Of a DNA stretch of 34,555 nt, positions 9,320 through 17,224 are shown in pieces; position 1 is the first letter of the stretch, and every line of letters starts with the position of its first letter. Location of the stretch: the IMG/VR virus record IMGVR_UViG_3300047560_001190, positions 1 through 34,555 of that record. The stretch is one strand, 5' to 3'. This DNA is from a virus. The notes under the pieces were generated by a model. It was not told where the DNA came from and did no database searches. It saw only the letters and a program-made list of their open reading frames with translations. Both the position numbers and the translations under genes were made by a program.

Positions 9320-11710
9320 TTATTTGTCTGTTATGGATCTTGTTATGTTTGCTGCCATATTTCCAATATCTTTACCGGTTGTTTCAACAAACGTGGCTGC
9401 ATCACCAGCAAACTCAGTAATGTCGTTAACCAAATCTGTGCCTAAAAACTCAGTGACATCATTGAAAACATCACTAACGACTTTTCCTGCAGAATCGAGA
9501 AACTCACCGATTTCGTTAGTAATATGAAAGTTCGATGTACTAAATGTTTGATTTTTATTCTCAGGCATCTTAGATTCTTGCAGAATTCTGCGAGTACCTT
9601 GTAATGTCTGTGTAAACTTACCATCTTTAAACGTTGAGGTAACACCCCAAACTCGATAAAACCCACTATACTGCATAATTGGTGTTGAATTGATTTGGCT
9701 AGAAAAATCATATACACCAGTTGATTGTTTTATATCAATCGGTGTTCTAAATTTAACCAAAATATCAAGTTCACCACTTTGATAGTTGGCGGTGCCATCT
9801 AAATTCAAATTTATATATTGAGTTGGCATTGAGGTATAATTCCCGGTACCACTTTGAGTAATATAATATGGATCACCTAATATCTCTAATGACAATTCTG
9901 TCATATCCGCCTGACTATTATTGATAGTATCGTGGAACAATCTAGCAGCACGGGTTGCTGCATTTTCTGTACCACCGCCACCCAATTTGTCAGACGGTGT
10001 TGAGGTTCCAGCGTATGAGGTTTGGGTTGGCGTTGATTCTTTATCTGGGGCATTACCTGTCAACTTTAACGTATTTGACTTGGTGGATACATCTGTACCA
10101 TTTTGTGCAGCAGTTTTAATGTCCATTGAACCTTTTACACCATCCGCAGACATCATGGTTTGAAAAGTATTCTCAAATTTTATCTGGAAATTCAATACAT
10201 CCGTATTTTTACCAGTATAAATGTAATTGTAATGTTTAATTACTTGAGAATATAACTTATCATATCCTGGTGGCTTTGAATTAGGTGGTAATGGGCCAGA
10301 ACTCACATGTACCATGTAAGGTATTACACGATACACAAATAATCTGGGTTTTTTACCAGTTGTTTTCATATTTTTATCACTAGATACCACATATGTCATG
10401 ACATCAATCTTCCACCACTGCCGATATCCTTCCGGTGTTAACCTAGCTGGGTCGAATGATTTTTCTGGGAAATCACTCATCAGCAATACTTGGTTAATAG
10501 CATTCATAATATCTGTATCTTGTCTAAATCTAAAATCACTTTTAGATACATCAATACTATTGTTTATTCTCACCCAAACTTGTTTGTCTGGGTCCCACAC
10601 TTTACTCTCTTGTCCAAATGGGACATCAGCGCGGCGGTCAGTACTAAATCCAAGTTTAGCCTTACCCATATCATTACATTGCTCAATTGCTTGAACTAAT
10701 GTTTCATTCTTAGCACTTCTGGAAACACCTAATTTCTGCAATACGTCTGGATTAGCGGTATCAATAGTTCGGGTGGTCGCACCTGACGAGTCCTCTGATT
10801 CAACTGGTGCGGAAATATTAGATGGATTTGTGCCTACATTTGTCGGAAAAATAATAACGATTTCGTCTGGTTCTTCAACAAGACCATCTTTTTTTAATTG
10901 TTGTAATCGTTTATTAAAAACCGCTTGTAAACTTTTTTCACCTGTCTGTAATGCTTCTTGTACAGTTGTACCACCAATAGAGGTATCATTTTTTAAATTA
11001 GCGGCTCGTGTCGTAATACCTTCGTGGCTGTATGCAACTAATTCACAGTGATATTTTCCACCTTCAGCATTTACCACCATTGATTGTGTTACAAATCTAA
11101 ATGGGATATAACGCGTGGTTCCAGGAATAGCGGTCATCTGGCCAGCTTCTTTATTTCCTCTGAACTGGATTGTTAACAGAAAGCATGCTTCTCTCCAATT
11201 TGGCCATCCAGCATTTGATGCCGCCGTTTGGCAAGCAACTGCAAATAAACCCATACTATATGGTTCAGTTATATCAAATGTAAATGTCGTTACATTTGTA
11301 TTAACGCCTTCTGTGTGCCCAATTACCGAATCTAATACTAAATTATCAACAAAAAAATCATACTTTCCACTACCATATGGGATATCAATCCGATTACCTG
11401 GGTTAGCATTTGCTGATTTACAGATAAGTGGGATTTGTTGGCCAGCCATAAAAGTTGTATCTGGATTATTCATCTGGTCAACTGTTAAAATACCAATGCT
11501 TAAAATATAATCATAAGTGGCATATGAATGTAATGGGTTTGGAAATGGAATTGGTATCGGTGGAATATCCACTCTCGCGGAGGCTAGCGATGAAATGGTA
11601 TCAGAAATTGCATTTGCAACCGATGATAATCCGGTTGCTTCGGCAACCTCAGATAATACATGACCAGCAGATTCTACCGCCGTCGTTGCGGCATCAAAAA
11701 GTACATTCAT
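9320..11710 (-). CDS. Large baseplate hub-type structural protein, function uncertain
   Basis: This 796-residue protein lies between gp53 and the gp5 spike in the baseplate operon. Its ATG is 1 base after the gp53 stop and its own stop is 8 bases before gp5. The N-terminal 50 residues are alanine/serine-rich and helical. Residues about 60-260 contain YATYDYILSIGILTVDQMN, FTFDITEPYSMGLFAVACQ and FLLTIQFRGNKEAGQM, motifs I associate with uncharacterised myovirus baseplate proteins. A later part has IDVMTYVVSSDKNMKTTGKK and ILGDPYYITQSGTGNYT. T4 builds the hub from gp5 and gp27; no separate gp27 is seen here, so this protein may fill the gp27 role. That assignment rests on gene order and size, not on sequence identity. 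Confidence 0.8.
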   Translation of the reverse strand: MNVLFDAATTAVESAGHVLSEVAEATGLSSVANAISDTISSLASARVDIPPIPIPFPNPLHSYATYDYILSIGILTVDQMNNPDTTFMAGQQIPLICKSANANPGNRIDIPYGSGKYDFFVDNLVLDSVIGHTEGVNTNVTTFTFDITEPYSMGLFAVACQTAASNAGWPNWREACFLLTIQFRGNKEAGQMTAIPGTTRYIPFRFVTQSMVVNAEGGKYHCELVAYSHEGITTRAANLKNDTSIGGTTVQEALQTGEKSLQAVFNKRLQQLKKDGLVEEPDEIVIIFPTNVGTNPSNISAPVESEDSSGATTRTIDTANPDVLQKLGVSRSAKNETLVQAIEQCNDMGKAKLGFSTDRRADVPFGQESKVWDPDKQVWVRINNSIDVSKSDFRFRQDTDIMNAINQVLLMSDFPEKSFDPARLTPEGYRQWWKIDVMTYVVSSDKNMKTTGKKPRLFVYRVIPYMVHVSSGPLPPNSKPPGYDKLYSQVIKHYNYIYTGKNTDVLNFQIKFENTFQTMMSADGVKGSMDIKTAAQNGTDVSTKSNTLKLTGNAPDKESTPTQTSYAGTSTPSDKLGGGGTENAATRAARLFHDTINNSQADMTELSLEILGDPYYITQSGTGNYTSMPTQYINLNLDGTANYQSGELDILVKFRTPIDIKQSTGVYDFSSQINSTPIMQYSGFYRVWGVTSTFKDGKFTQTLQGTRRILQESKMPENKNQTFSTSNFHITNEIGEFLDSAGKVVSDVFNDVTEFLGTDLVNDITEFAGDAATFVETTGKDIGNMAANITRSITDK

Positions 11711-11711
11711 G

Positions 11712-12014
11712 TTATAACCCCAACGCTAATTTCAATTTACTACCTTGTGGTAAAAATATTTTGGTACCAGATACAAAATCAAAGATTGGATCACGCAACA
11801 CATCTAAGTTACGTTGGATGAACACCCACCATAATCCAGCATCCCCATATAAATCAAATGCTAACAAATCTGGGCGGTGATTATATTGTGGCTGAATTGT
11901 ATATACAAAATCATCATTCGCCGCTGCAACTGGTCTAATTGATAAAATATCCAAATAATCTTGCTTTATCGTGGTTCTAAACCACGGACTACTATTACTA
12001 TATCTTGCTGCCAT
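11712..12014 (-). CDS. 53: Baseplate wedge subunit gp53-like
   Basis: This 100-residue protein matches the N-terminal and central part of the gp53 family, a wedge component that in T4 connects neighbouring wedges. The diagnostic stretch is about residues 44-92: QYNHRPDLLAFDLYGDAGLW, then WVFIQRNLDVLRDPIFDFVSG and TKIFLP. T4 gp53 is nearly twice as long, so only the conserved core is present, as in other aquatic T4 relatives. Its start overlaps the stop of the upstream tube-initiator gene as TAATG, and it ends one base before the next start, so the whole set is one polycistronic unit. Confidence 0.92.
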   Translation of the reverse strand: MAARYSNSSPWFRTTIKQDYLDILSIRPVAAANDDFVYTIQPQYNHRPDLLAFDLYGDAGLWWVFIQRNLDVLRDPIFDFVSGTKIFLPQGSKLKLALGL

Positions 12015-12991
12015 TATACATACCCATATTGTCCATTCAGATACCCACCGGTTACAAAAGTATCTAAACTAAATTTGCGCACACTATCTCTACTGTATGC
12101 GGTTTGTAAATTAACGGTAAATGAACTTTTAGTGGGAACGTGTGTCGTACCCGCATTAGTGGTTCCACCTAATCCAAATCCGCTTAATACAGTAGCAGCT
12201 GCTTCAACCCCACCCGCTAAATCAACCACCTGGGCGGCAACCTCACCAAGTGCGGAAAATGTATTACCAACCGTTCCAGCTAATCCACCAAGTGCGCCAG
12301 CGATGTCACCAATTTCACCCATCAAACTACCGGCAACACTACAACCAATGTAATCACATTCGTTACCCAATTGAACATCAAACCCAGTAACCACTACTGG
12401 AATATTTTTAAATACATAATTACCATATCCATTCAAAAATACAATTGGTGGTGGATTACCGGCTTTTGGATCATTTCCAGAAAACATCTTTGTAAGTGAA
12501 CGCAAATAATGTAACATTGCAATCCAATATTGTGCTTGTACCGCATCCTCAACATACATCGGTGCAGTGATTGTTATTTTCCCTGGGTCACTACTTTGAA
12601 ATACATTAAATTGAAAATTACTATGTATTGGTGATACCGATGTGTATTTTGCCGTTTGGTTTATACTAATTGTTGGTGTATATGGGAATACTAATCCACC
12701 AGCTTTTTTTAATGGCCCTAATACCGCACTTGTTTTAAAACTAGTCCAAGATGGTAAACTCAATCTTACTCGCCAATCATCACTTGAATCATCGGTAAAC
12801 GACGCAATAGCACCAACCAAGTCACCAACCGCTTCAGCACCTGCTGGAATTACACTACCACGCAAAATTGACATAATATTATCAGATGATGCATTTGATA
12901 ATGCATCAGCAATGTTAACCATTGTATTAACACCATTATCAACTGCATTAATAGTATTACCAACAGCAGAAATCGTATTTGTTATTGACAT
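12014..12991 (-). CDS. Tail tube initiator/cap protein, gp48/gp54 family
   Basis: This 325-residue protein is the first gene of the leftward baseplate operon. Residues about 70-210 have the tube-like fold signature: DWRVRLSLPSW, GGLVFPYTPTISINQTAKYT, ITITAPMYVEDAVQAQYWIA, MLHYLRSLTKMFSG and NPPPIVFLNGYGNYVFKNIP followed by DYIGC. I recognise these from the gp48/gp54 proteins of T4-like cyanophages, which cap the hub and nucleate tail tube growth. I cannot decide between 48 and 54, and only one such gene is present in this window. A glycine/alanine-rich helical insert (about residues 225-275) interrupts the C-terminal half. AAGGAAC lies about 7 bases before the ATG. Confidence 0.75.
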   Translation of the reverse strand: MSITNTISAVGNTINAVDNGVNTMVNIADALSNASSDNIMSILRGSVIPAGAEAVGDLVGAIASFTDDSSDDWRVRLSLPSWTSFKTSAVLGPLKKAGGLVFPYTPTISINQTAKYTSVSPIHSNFQFNVFQSSDPGKITITAPMYVEDAVQAQYWIAMLHYLRSLTKMFSGNDPKAGNPPPIVFLNGYGNYVFKNIPVVVTGFDVQLGNECDYIGCSVAGSLMGEIGDIAGALGGLAGTVGNTFSALGEVAAQVVDLAGGVEAAATVLSGFGLGGTTNAGTTHVPTKSSFTVNLQTAYSRDSVRKFSLDTFVTGGYLNGQYGYV

Positions 12992-13011
12992 TTTTTGTTC
13001 CTTTTTATACT

Positions 13012-13019
13012 ATTTAGTT
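13012..13019 (-). promoter_or_regulatory. Weak candidate late promoter of the leftward baseplate operon
   Basis: ACTAAATA on the minus strand matches 6 of 8 positions of TATAAATA. It lies about 20 bases before the first gene of the baseplate operon, with the ribosome site AAGGAA in between. A late promoter is expected here by function, but the match is poor. Confidence 0.25.
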
Positions 13020-13046
13020 GACAAAATTAAGTATATATATTATAAT
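13018..13046 (+). promoter_or_regulatory. Consensus sigma70 promoter for gp55
   Basis: TTGACA (13018-13023), a 17-base spacer and TATAAT (13041-13046) match the bacterial housekeeping consensus exactly. Expected transcription start is near 13053, giving a short leader with AAGGA (13059-13063) before the ATG at 13070. A strong host-type promoter would make gp55 before late transcription begins. Confidence 0.9.
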
Positions 13047-13069
13047 AGAGTTATCTTTAAGGAAAAAGA

Positions 13070-13900
13070 ATGACAACCAATGCACCTAGAAACTACCTAA
13101 ACAACAAGGATATTTTATTAGAAATTCATCGATCAAAATCATCTTATTGCAGTTTTACGGACCCATCATATCATCAATATGATATTATTTTACCCGGATT
13201 AGATAAGATAAATGTTAGAACAATAGCTCAAGCAAAAAGGAATCAAGCAAAACGATTAGGTGATATTAATTACGCAGCAAAAAAACTAGCTGGTGAGAAA
13301 GTAAAACAATCCGAATGTGAGATTGATTATAAGAAGATCGATAAACAAAATTTAATTTTTAGGGTTATGTCATACGACCATATCCCGGCAAATACAGTAC
13401 GTAAAAAAAATCCCAAATCAGAAGCTGATAAGCATGATAAAGTGAATTTCCCACCATTTCAACATTGGAAATTTACTGAAAATAACGAATTGGTCTGTGT
13501 TGGAAAAAGCCACTGGAAAGGTGACTTATCAACCGGGCAATTTGATAAAAACGCTGGAAATATTACTGATAACTTAGCAAGAATGATGCTAAAACTCTGT
13601 GAACGATATGCCACAAGAGGAAATGTCAGAGGATACACATACAACGACGAGATGCGCGGACAAGCAATTCTCCAACTCACACAAATTGGACTTCAGTTTG
13701 ATGAATCAAAATCTGATAATCCATTCGCCTACTTTACCTCCACCGTGATTAACTCGTTTTGTCGAGTTATCAACATCGAAAAACGTAATCAAAACATCCG
13801 CGACGATATTTTAGAAATGAATGGTCTTAATCCATCCTATACCAGAACCAACGCTGGTGACTATGAAAATGCCGAACGCCGCCAAGACGATTACAATTAA
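13070..13900 (+). CDS. 55: Late-transcription sigma factor gp55-like
   Basis: This 276-residue protein is the phage sigma factor that directs host RNA polymerase to TATAAATA late promoters; in T4 it works with the co-activator gp33 and the sliding clamp gp45. The C-terminal third, about residues 180-262, carries the family signature GNVRGYTYNDEMRGQAILQ, IGLQFDESKSDNPFAYFTS, VINSFCRVINIEKRNQNIRD and DILEMNGLNPSYTR. T4 gp55 is 185 residues; this one is longer because of a basic N-terminal extension. The gene has its own perfect sigma70 promoter, and the first gp47 promoter element begins 4 bases after its stop. Exact late octamers upstream of several genes in this window fit its role. Confidence 0.95.
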   Translation: MTTNAPRNYLNNKDILLEIHRSKSSYCSFTDPSYHQYDIILPGLDKINVRTIAQAKRNQAKRLGDINYAAKKLAGEKVKQSECEIDYKKIDKQNLIFRVMSYDHIPANTVRKKNPKSEADKHDKVNFPPFQHWKFTENNELVCVGKSHWKGDLSTGQFDKNAGNITDNLARMMLKLCERYATRGNVRGYTYNDEMRGQAILQLTQIGLQFDESKSDNPFAYFTSTVINSFCRVINIEKRNQNIRDDILEMNGLNPSYTRTNAGDYENAERRQDDYN

Positions 13901-13903
13901 TAC

Positions 13904-13932
13904 TTGACACACCCCACTTTATATCGTATAAT
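13904..13932 (+). promoter_or_regulatory. Consensus sigma70 promoter for gp47-gp46
   Basis: TTGACA (13904-13909), 17-base spacer, TATAAT (13927-13932). Start of transcription is expected near 13939. AAAGGA (13946-13951) is the ribosome site for the ATG at 13960. The promoter begins immediately after the gp55 stop codon. Confidence 0.9.
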
Positions 13933-13959
13933 ACAATCCTTAATAAAAGGATTTATTAA

Positions 13960-14973
13960 ATGCACAATTTATTTAAAAAAGCTGCTGTCTTCACAGACAT
14001 ACATTTTGGACTCAAAAACAACAGCAGCATCCACAATCAAGATTGCGAAGACTTCATCGATTGGTACATTGATACCGCTAAAGCCGCCGGATGTGATACT
14101 GGGATTTTCTGCGGTGATTGGCATCATCATAGAAACTCACTAAACATCACAACAATGGACGCCAGTATCCGGTCATTAGAAAAACTCGGTGCGGCATTTG
14201 ACCAATTCTTCTTTTTTCCCGGAAATCACGACCTTTATTACAAAGATAAACGAGATATCCATTCAACTGAATTTGGAAAATACATTCCAGGAATTACTAT
14301 CGTCGAAAAACCAACCACAATAGGAAATGTTACGCTTTGCCCTTGGTTAGTTGGCGATGAATGGAAATCGATTAGTAAACGCGGTGGAAAATATATCTTT
14401 GGACACTTTGAATTACCACATTTTTTTATGAATGCAATGGTACAGATGCCAGATCATGGTTCTATAACATTAGAAGCATTTGAAAATTATGAATTGGGAT
14501 TTAGTGGCCATTTTCATAAAAGACAACGTAGAAATAATATGATTTACCTAGGCAATGCATTCCCGCACAACTACGCAGACGCGTGGGATGATGAACGTGG
14601 AATGATGATGTTAGAATGGGGCGGTGAGCCAACGTTCCATACGTGGGATAAACAACCAACATTTCGTACAGTAAAACTGAGCCAGTTGATTGATGATGCT
14701 GACAAAATTCTTAAACCAAATCAACATCTTAGAGTAACCCTTGATATTGATATCAGTTTTGAAGAAGCTGGTTTCATTAAAGAAAATTATATTAGTCAAT
14801 ATAACCTTCGTGAAATAACACTTATTTCAGAGAAAAAAGCATCAGAAATTATTGCTGAAATTGATACATCAGCATTTGAAAGTATAGACGTAATAGTAGC
14901 AAACCAAATCGTAAGTATCGAATCCGAATCTTATAACAAATCAACCCTTCTATCAATTTATAACGGATTATGA
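13960..14973 (+). CDS. 47: Recombination endonuclease subunit gp47-like (Mre11/SbcD family)
   Basis: This 337-residue protein is a calcineurin-like metallophosphoesterase, the nuclease half of the gp46/gp47 complex. In T4 that complex resects DNA ends for recombination-dependent replication and takes part in host DNA breakdown. Metal-binding motifs are in the expected order: FTDIHFG (D13, H15), FCGDWHHH (D53, H55), PGNHD (N89, H90, D91), GHFELPH (H149) and SGHFHKRQ (H184, H186). Length is about the same as T4 gp47 (339). The stop overlaps the gp46 start as ATGA, so the two subunits are translationally coupled. Confidence 0.96.
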   Translation: MHNLFKKAAVFTDIHFGLKNNSSIHNQDCEDFIDWYIDTAKAAGCDTGIFCGDWHHHRNSLNITTMDASIRSLEKLGAAFDQFFFFPGNHDLYYKDKRDIHSTEFGKYIPGITIVEKPTTIGNVTLCPWLVGDEWKSISKRGGKYIFGHFELPHFFMNAMVQMPDHGSITLEAFENYELGFSGHFHKRQRRNNMIYLGNAFPHNYADAWDDERGMMMLEWGGEPTFHTWDKQPTFRTVKLSQLIDDADKILKPNQHLRVTLDIDISFEEAGFIKENYISQYNLREITLISEKKASEIIAEIDTSAFESIDVIVANQIVSIESESYNKSTLLSIYNGL

Positions 14974-16748
14974 AAATAACATTTAAGGAACTAACAGTAA
15001 AAAACTTTATGTCAGTTGGTAATCAAACCCAAGCTGTCGATTTCAACAAAGAACATCTAACATTGGTTTTAGGTACTAACCTAGACCAAGGTGGTGATGA
15101 CAGCGGCAATCGAAATGGTACTGGCAAAACAACCATAGTCAATGCTCTTAGTTTCGCATTATTTGGGGTGGCACTCACCAACATAAAGAAAGACAATCTT
15201 ATAAACAAAATTAATAATAAAAATATGTTGGTCACGTTGTCATTTTCAATAGATAACACGGAATATAAAATTGAACGTGGCCGAAAACCCGCTATCTTTA
15301 ATTTTATTAATATCACAAATCCAGACAAAGTTAACGAAAGTGATAGCCAAGGTGAATCCAGGGATACTCAAGCTGACATTACCACATTGCTTGGGTTTAG
15401 TCACGAGATGTTCAAACACATTTTGGCACTAAACACATATACCGAACCATTCTTAGCAATGAAAGCTGGGGATCAACGAGTTGTAATTGAACAATTATTG
15501 GGTATCACTTTATTAAGTGAAAAAGCCGAGGCATTAAGTAAACAACTTAAACAAACTAAAGACGCACTAGTTCAAGAAAATGCCAATATTGAAGCAACAA
15601 GAAAGGCAAATGACAAAATTCAACAAAGTATTGATACACTAGTAATGCGGCAAAAACTTTGGTTGTCGCAAAAAAATGACAATATGGTTAAAATTGCAAA
15701 CTCTATCGTTGAATTACAAAATGTCAATATTGAAACTGAATTAGCTAACCATGGTTTATTAAAAGAATACTTGGATTGCCGTGCTAAAGTAACAAGCCTT
15801 AATAAAGAAAAGGCAACATTGGAATCCGCAATATCCCAAGCGGTAAAAACTCGTGACAAATATATTAAAGAACTTGAATCATTAAGTAATAAAAAATGTC
15901 ATGCGTGTGATCAAGAACTTCATGACCACAAACATGAACAATTGCTCAAAGATGCTAGTACCCATTTAGCCGAATCACAAAAATACTTTGATAACGTATC
16001 GGTGGATTACAATAAAATTTGTGATGAATTAGAAAGTATTGGAACAAATCAAGTAAGACCCGACACTTATTATGATACGTTAGAGGAAGCATTAACGCAC
16101 CAGAATTCATTACAAAACCTGGAATTCCAATTGACATCAAAAGCTGATGAAAATGACCCATATGCGGAACAAATTACAGAATTACAAAGTACCGCTATTC
16201 AAGAAATAGATTGGTCCGTGATTAATGAATTAACCTCATATAAAGAACACCAAGAATTTTTATTAAAATTACTAACAAATAAAGATAGTTTTATTAGAAA
16301 AACAATTATTAACCAAAATCTATCGTATTTGAATAGCAGATTATCCCATTATTTGTACAAAATGGGTTTACCACATACAGTCGTATTCCAAAATGATTTA
16401 TCAGTTGAAATTACGCAATTGGGGCAAGATTTGGACTTTGATAATCTTTCGCGTGGTGAACGTAATAGACTAATTCTAGGATTGTCGTGGGCATTCCGTG
16501 ATGTATGGGAAAGTTTATACAACACCACTAATCTATTGTTTATCGACGAATTGATTGATAACGGGTTGGATGCAAGTGGCGTTGAAAATGCATTATCGAT
16601 TCTTAAACAAATCGCCAGAGAACGTAAGAAAAACGTATTCCTAATCAGTCATAAAGAAGAACTTGTTGGTCGTGTTAATAATGTTCTTAGGGTGGTGAAA
16701 GAAAATGGATTTACTGAATACGCGGTTGATTTAGAAATATCTGAATAA
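14970..16748 (+). CDS. 46: Recombination endonuclease subunit gp46-like (Rad50/SbcC ATPase)
   Basis: This 592-residue ABC-type ATPase is the partner of gp47. The Walker A motif GNRNGTGKTT lies at about residues 47-56. A long coiled coil follows, interrupted by a zinc hook CHAC (C310 and C313) that would dimerise two arms. The second coil leads to the ABC signature LSRGE (493-497) and Walker B LLFIDE (about 522-527). Size is close to T4 gp46 (560). All catalytic elements are present, so the enzyme should be active. The gene overlaps gp47 by 4 bases and ends just before a strong terminator, which itself contains the next promoter. Confidence 0.96.
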   Translation: MKITFKELTVKNFMSVGNQTQAVDFNKEHLTLVLGTNLDQGGDDSGNRNGTGKTTIVNALSFALFGVALTNIKKDNLINKINNKNMLVTLSFSIDNTEYKIERGRKPAIFNFINITNPDKVNESDSQGESRDTQADITTLLGFSHEMFKHILALNTYTEPFLAMKAGDQRVVIEQLLGITLLSEKAEALSKQLKQTKDALVQENANIEATRKANDKIQQSIDTLVMRQKLWLSQKNDNMVKIANSIVELQNVNIETELANHGLLKEYLDCRAKVTSLNKEKATLESAISQAVKTRDKYIKELESLSNKKCHACDQELHDHKHEQLLKDASTHLAESQKYFDNVSVDYNKICDELESIGTNQVRPDTYYDTLEEALTHQNSLQNLEFQLTSKADENDPYAEQITELQSTAIQEIDWSVINELTSYKEHQEFLLKLLTNKDSFIRKTIINQNLSYLNSRLSHYLYKMGLPHTVVFQNDLSVEITQLGQDLDFDNLSRGERNRLILGLSWAFRDVWESLYNTTNLLFIDELIDNGLDASGVENALSILKQIARERKKNVFLISHKEELVGRVNNVLRVVKENGFTEYAVDLEISE

Positions 16749-16753
16749 ATTTT

Positions 16754-16783
16754 AAAATAGGGCTTGACAAGCCCTATTTTTTT
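16754..16783 (+). terminator. Intrinsic terminator after gp46
   Basis: An 11-bp perfect stem AAAATAGGGCT (16754-16764) / AGCCCTATTTT (16770-16780) closes a 5-base loop TGACA and continues into a T tract to 16783. It ends the gp47-gp46 transcript. The loop and adjoining stem base contain the -35 box of the next promoter. Confidence 0.88.
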
Positions 16784-16792
16784 ATGTATAAT
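16764..16792 (+). promoter_or_regulatory. Consensus sigma70 promoter embedded in the gp46 terminator
   Basis: TTGACA (16764-16769), 17-base spacer, TATAAT (16787-16792). The -35 box spans the terminator loop. The expected start base, 7 to 8 bases after the -10 box, is 16799 or 16800, and A16800 is the A of the downstream ATG. Confidence 0.88.
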
Positions 16793-16799
16793 ACGCAAC

Positions 16800-17150
16800 A
16801 TGGCTAAAAGAGTAATCCCAGAACAAGCATATGCACCAAGAGTATATTCTTGGCAGTTATCACAAATCCCATCTGACCATACAACGCATGATGAACTAAT
16901 TTACGCATTCCAACAGTATTATAAAGCTAATTTACATTGGATGCAAGCCGGAACTAAACAATCAGCACAAGATGCTAGATTCTGGCTTAATGAAATTTCT
17001 CATCTAACTCTAAAAAGAAGAAAGTTCATTTTAGAATGGAAAAAGAAAATTAGTGATAAAACAAACAAAGAGCGAAACTTTAAATCAACGACTAAGAAAC
17101 AACGTAAATTAGAACGAATTCAAGCATTAAATAAAAATTCAGATAATTAG
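16800..17150 (+). CDS. Small basic protein of unknown function, probably from a leaderless mRNA
   Basis: This 116-residue protein begins MAKRVIPEQAYAPRVYSWQL. It is rich in lysine and arginine in its second half (KRRKFILEWKKKISDKTN, TTKKQRKLERIQ) and mostly helical by appearance. I recognise no family. I chose the ATG at 16800 over the TTG at 16764 because the latter lies within the promoter -35 box and terminator loop, upstream of any possible transcript start. There is no Shine-Dalgarno sequence, and the predicted transcript starts at or one base before the ATG. It follows gp46, a place where T4-like phages often carry small genes of the replication cluster. A nucleic acid-binding role would fit the charge but is only a guess. 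Confidence 0.8.
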   Translation: MAKRVIPEQAYAPRVYSWQLSQIPSDHTTHDELIYAFQQYYKANLHWMQAGTKQSAQDARFWLNEISHLTLKRRKFILEWKKKISDKTNKERNFKSTTKKQRKLERIQALNKNSDN

Positions 17151-17179
17151 CAATAACACCCCACCATTTTATCTTCCAG

Positions 17180-17212
17180 GATAAATAATAGATAATACAT
17201 ATATTATTTATA
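17180..17212. promoter_or_regulatory. Late-promoter-like octamers inside a 10-bp inverted repeat
   Basis: ATAAATAATA (17181-17190) and TATTATTTAT (17202-17211) form a perfect 10-bp inverted repeat around an 11-base spacer. The left arm contains GATAAATA on plus (17180-17187), one base off the late octamer and pointing at the endonuclease gene. The right arm contains an exact TATAAATA on minus (17212-17205), pointing back over the small basic gene. The plus element could give a late transcript for the endonuclease, which has a strong AGGAGGA ribosome site at 17214-17220. Confidence 0.4.
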
Positions 17213-17224
17213 TAGGAGGATAAA

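Noticed and set aside
13904-14143. A 79-codon frame beginning in the gp47 promoter
   Set aside because: It overlaps gp47 in another frame and starts inside the -35 box; it is a shadow.
16764-16799. A TTG start adding 12 residues to the small basic protein
   Set aside because: The extension lies within the terminator and promoter, upstream of the predicted transcript start, and has no ribosome site.
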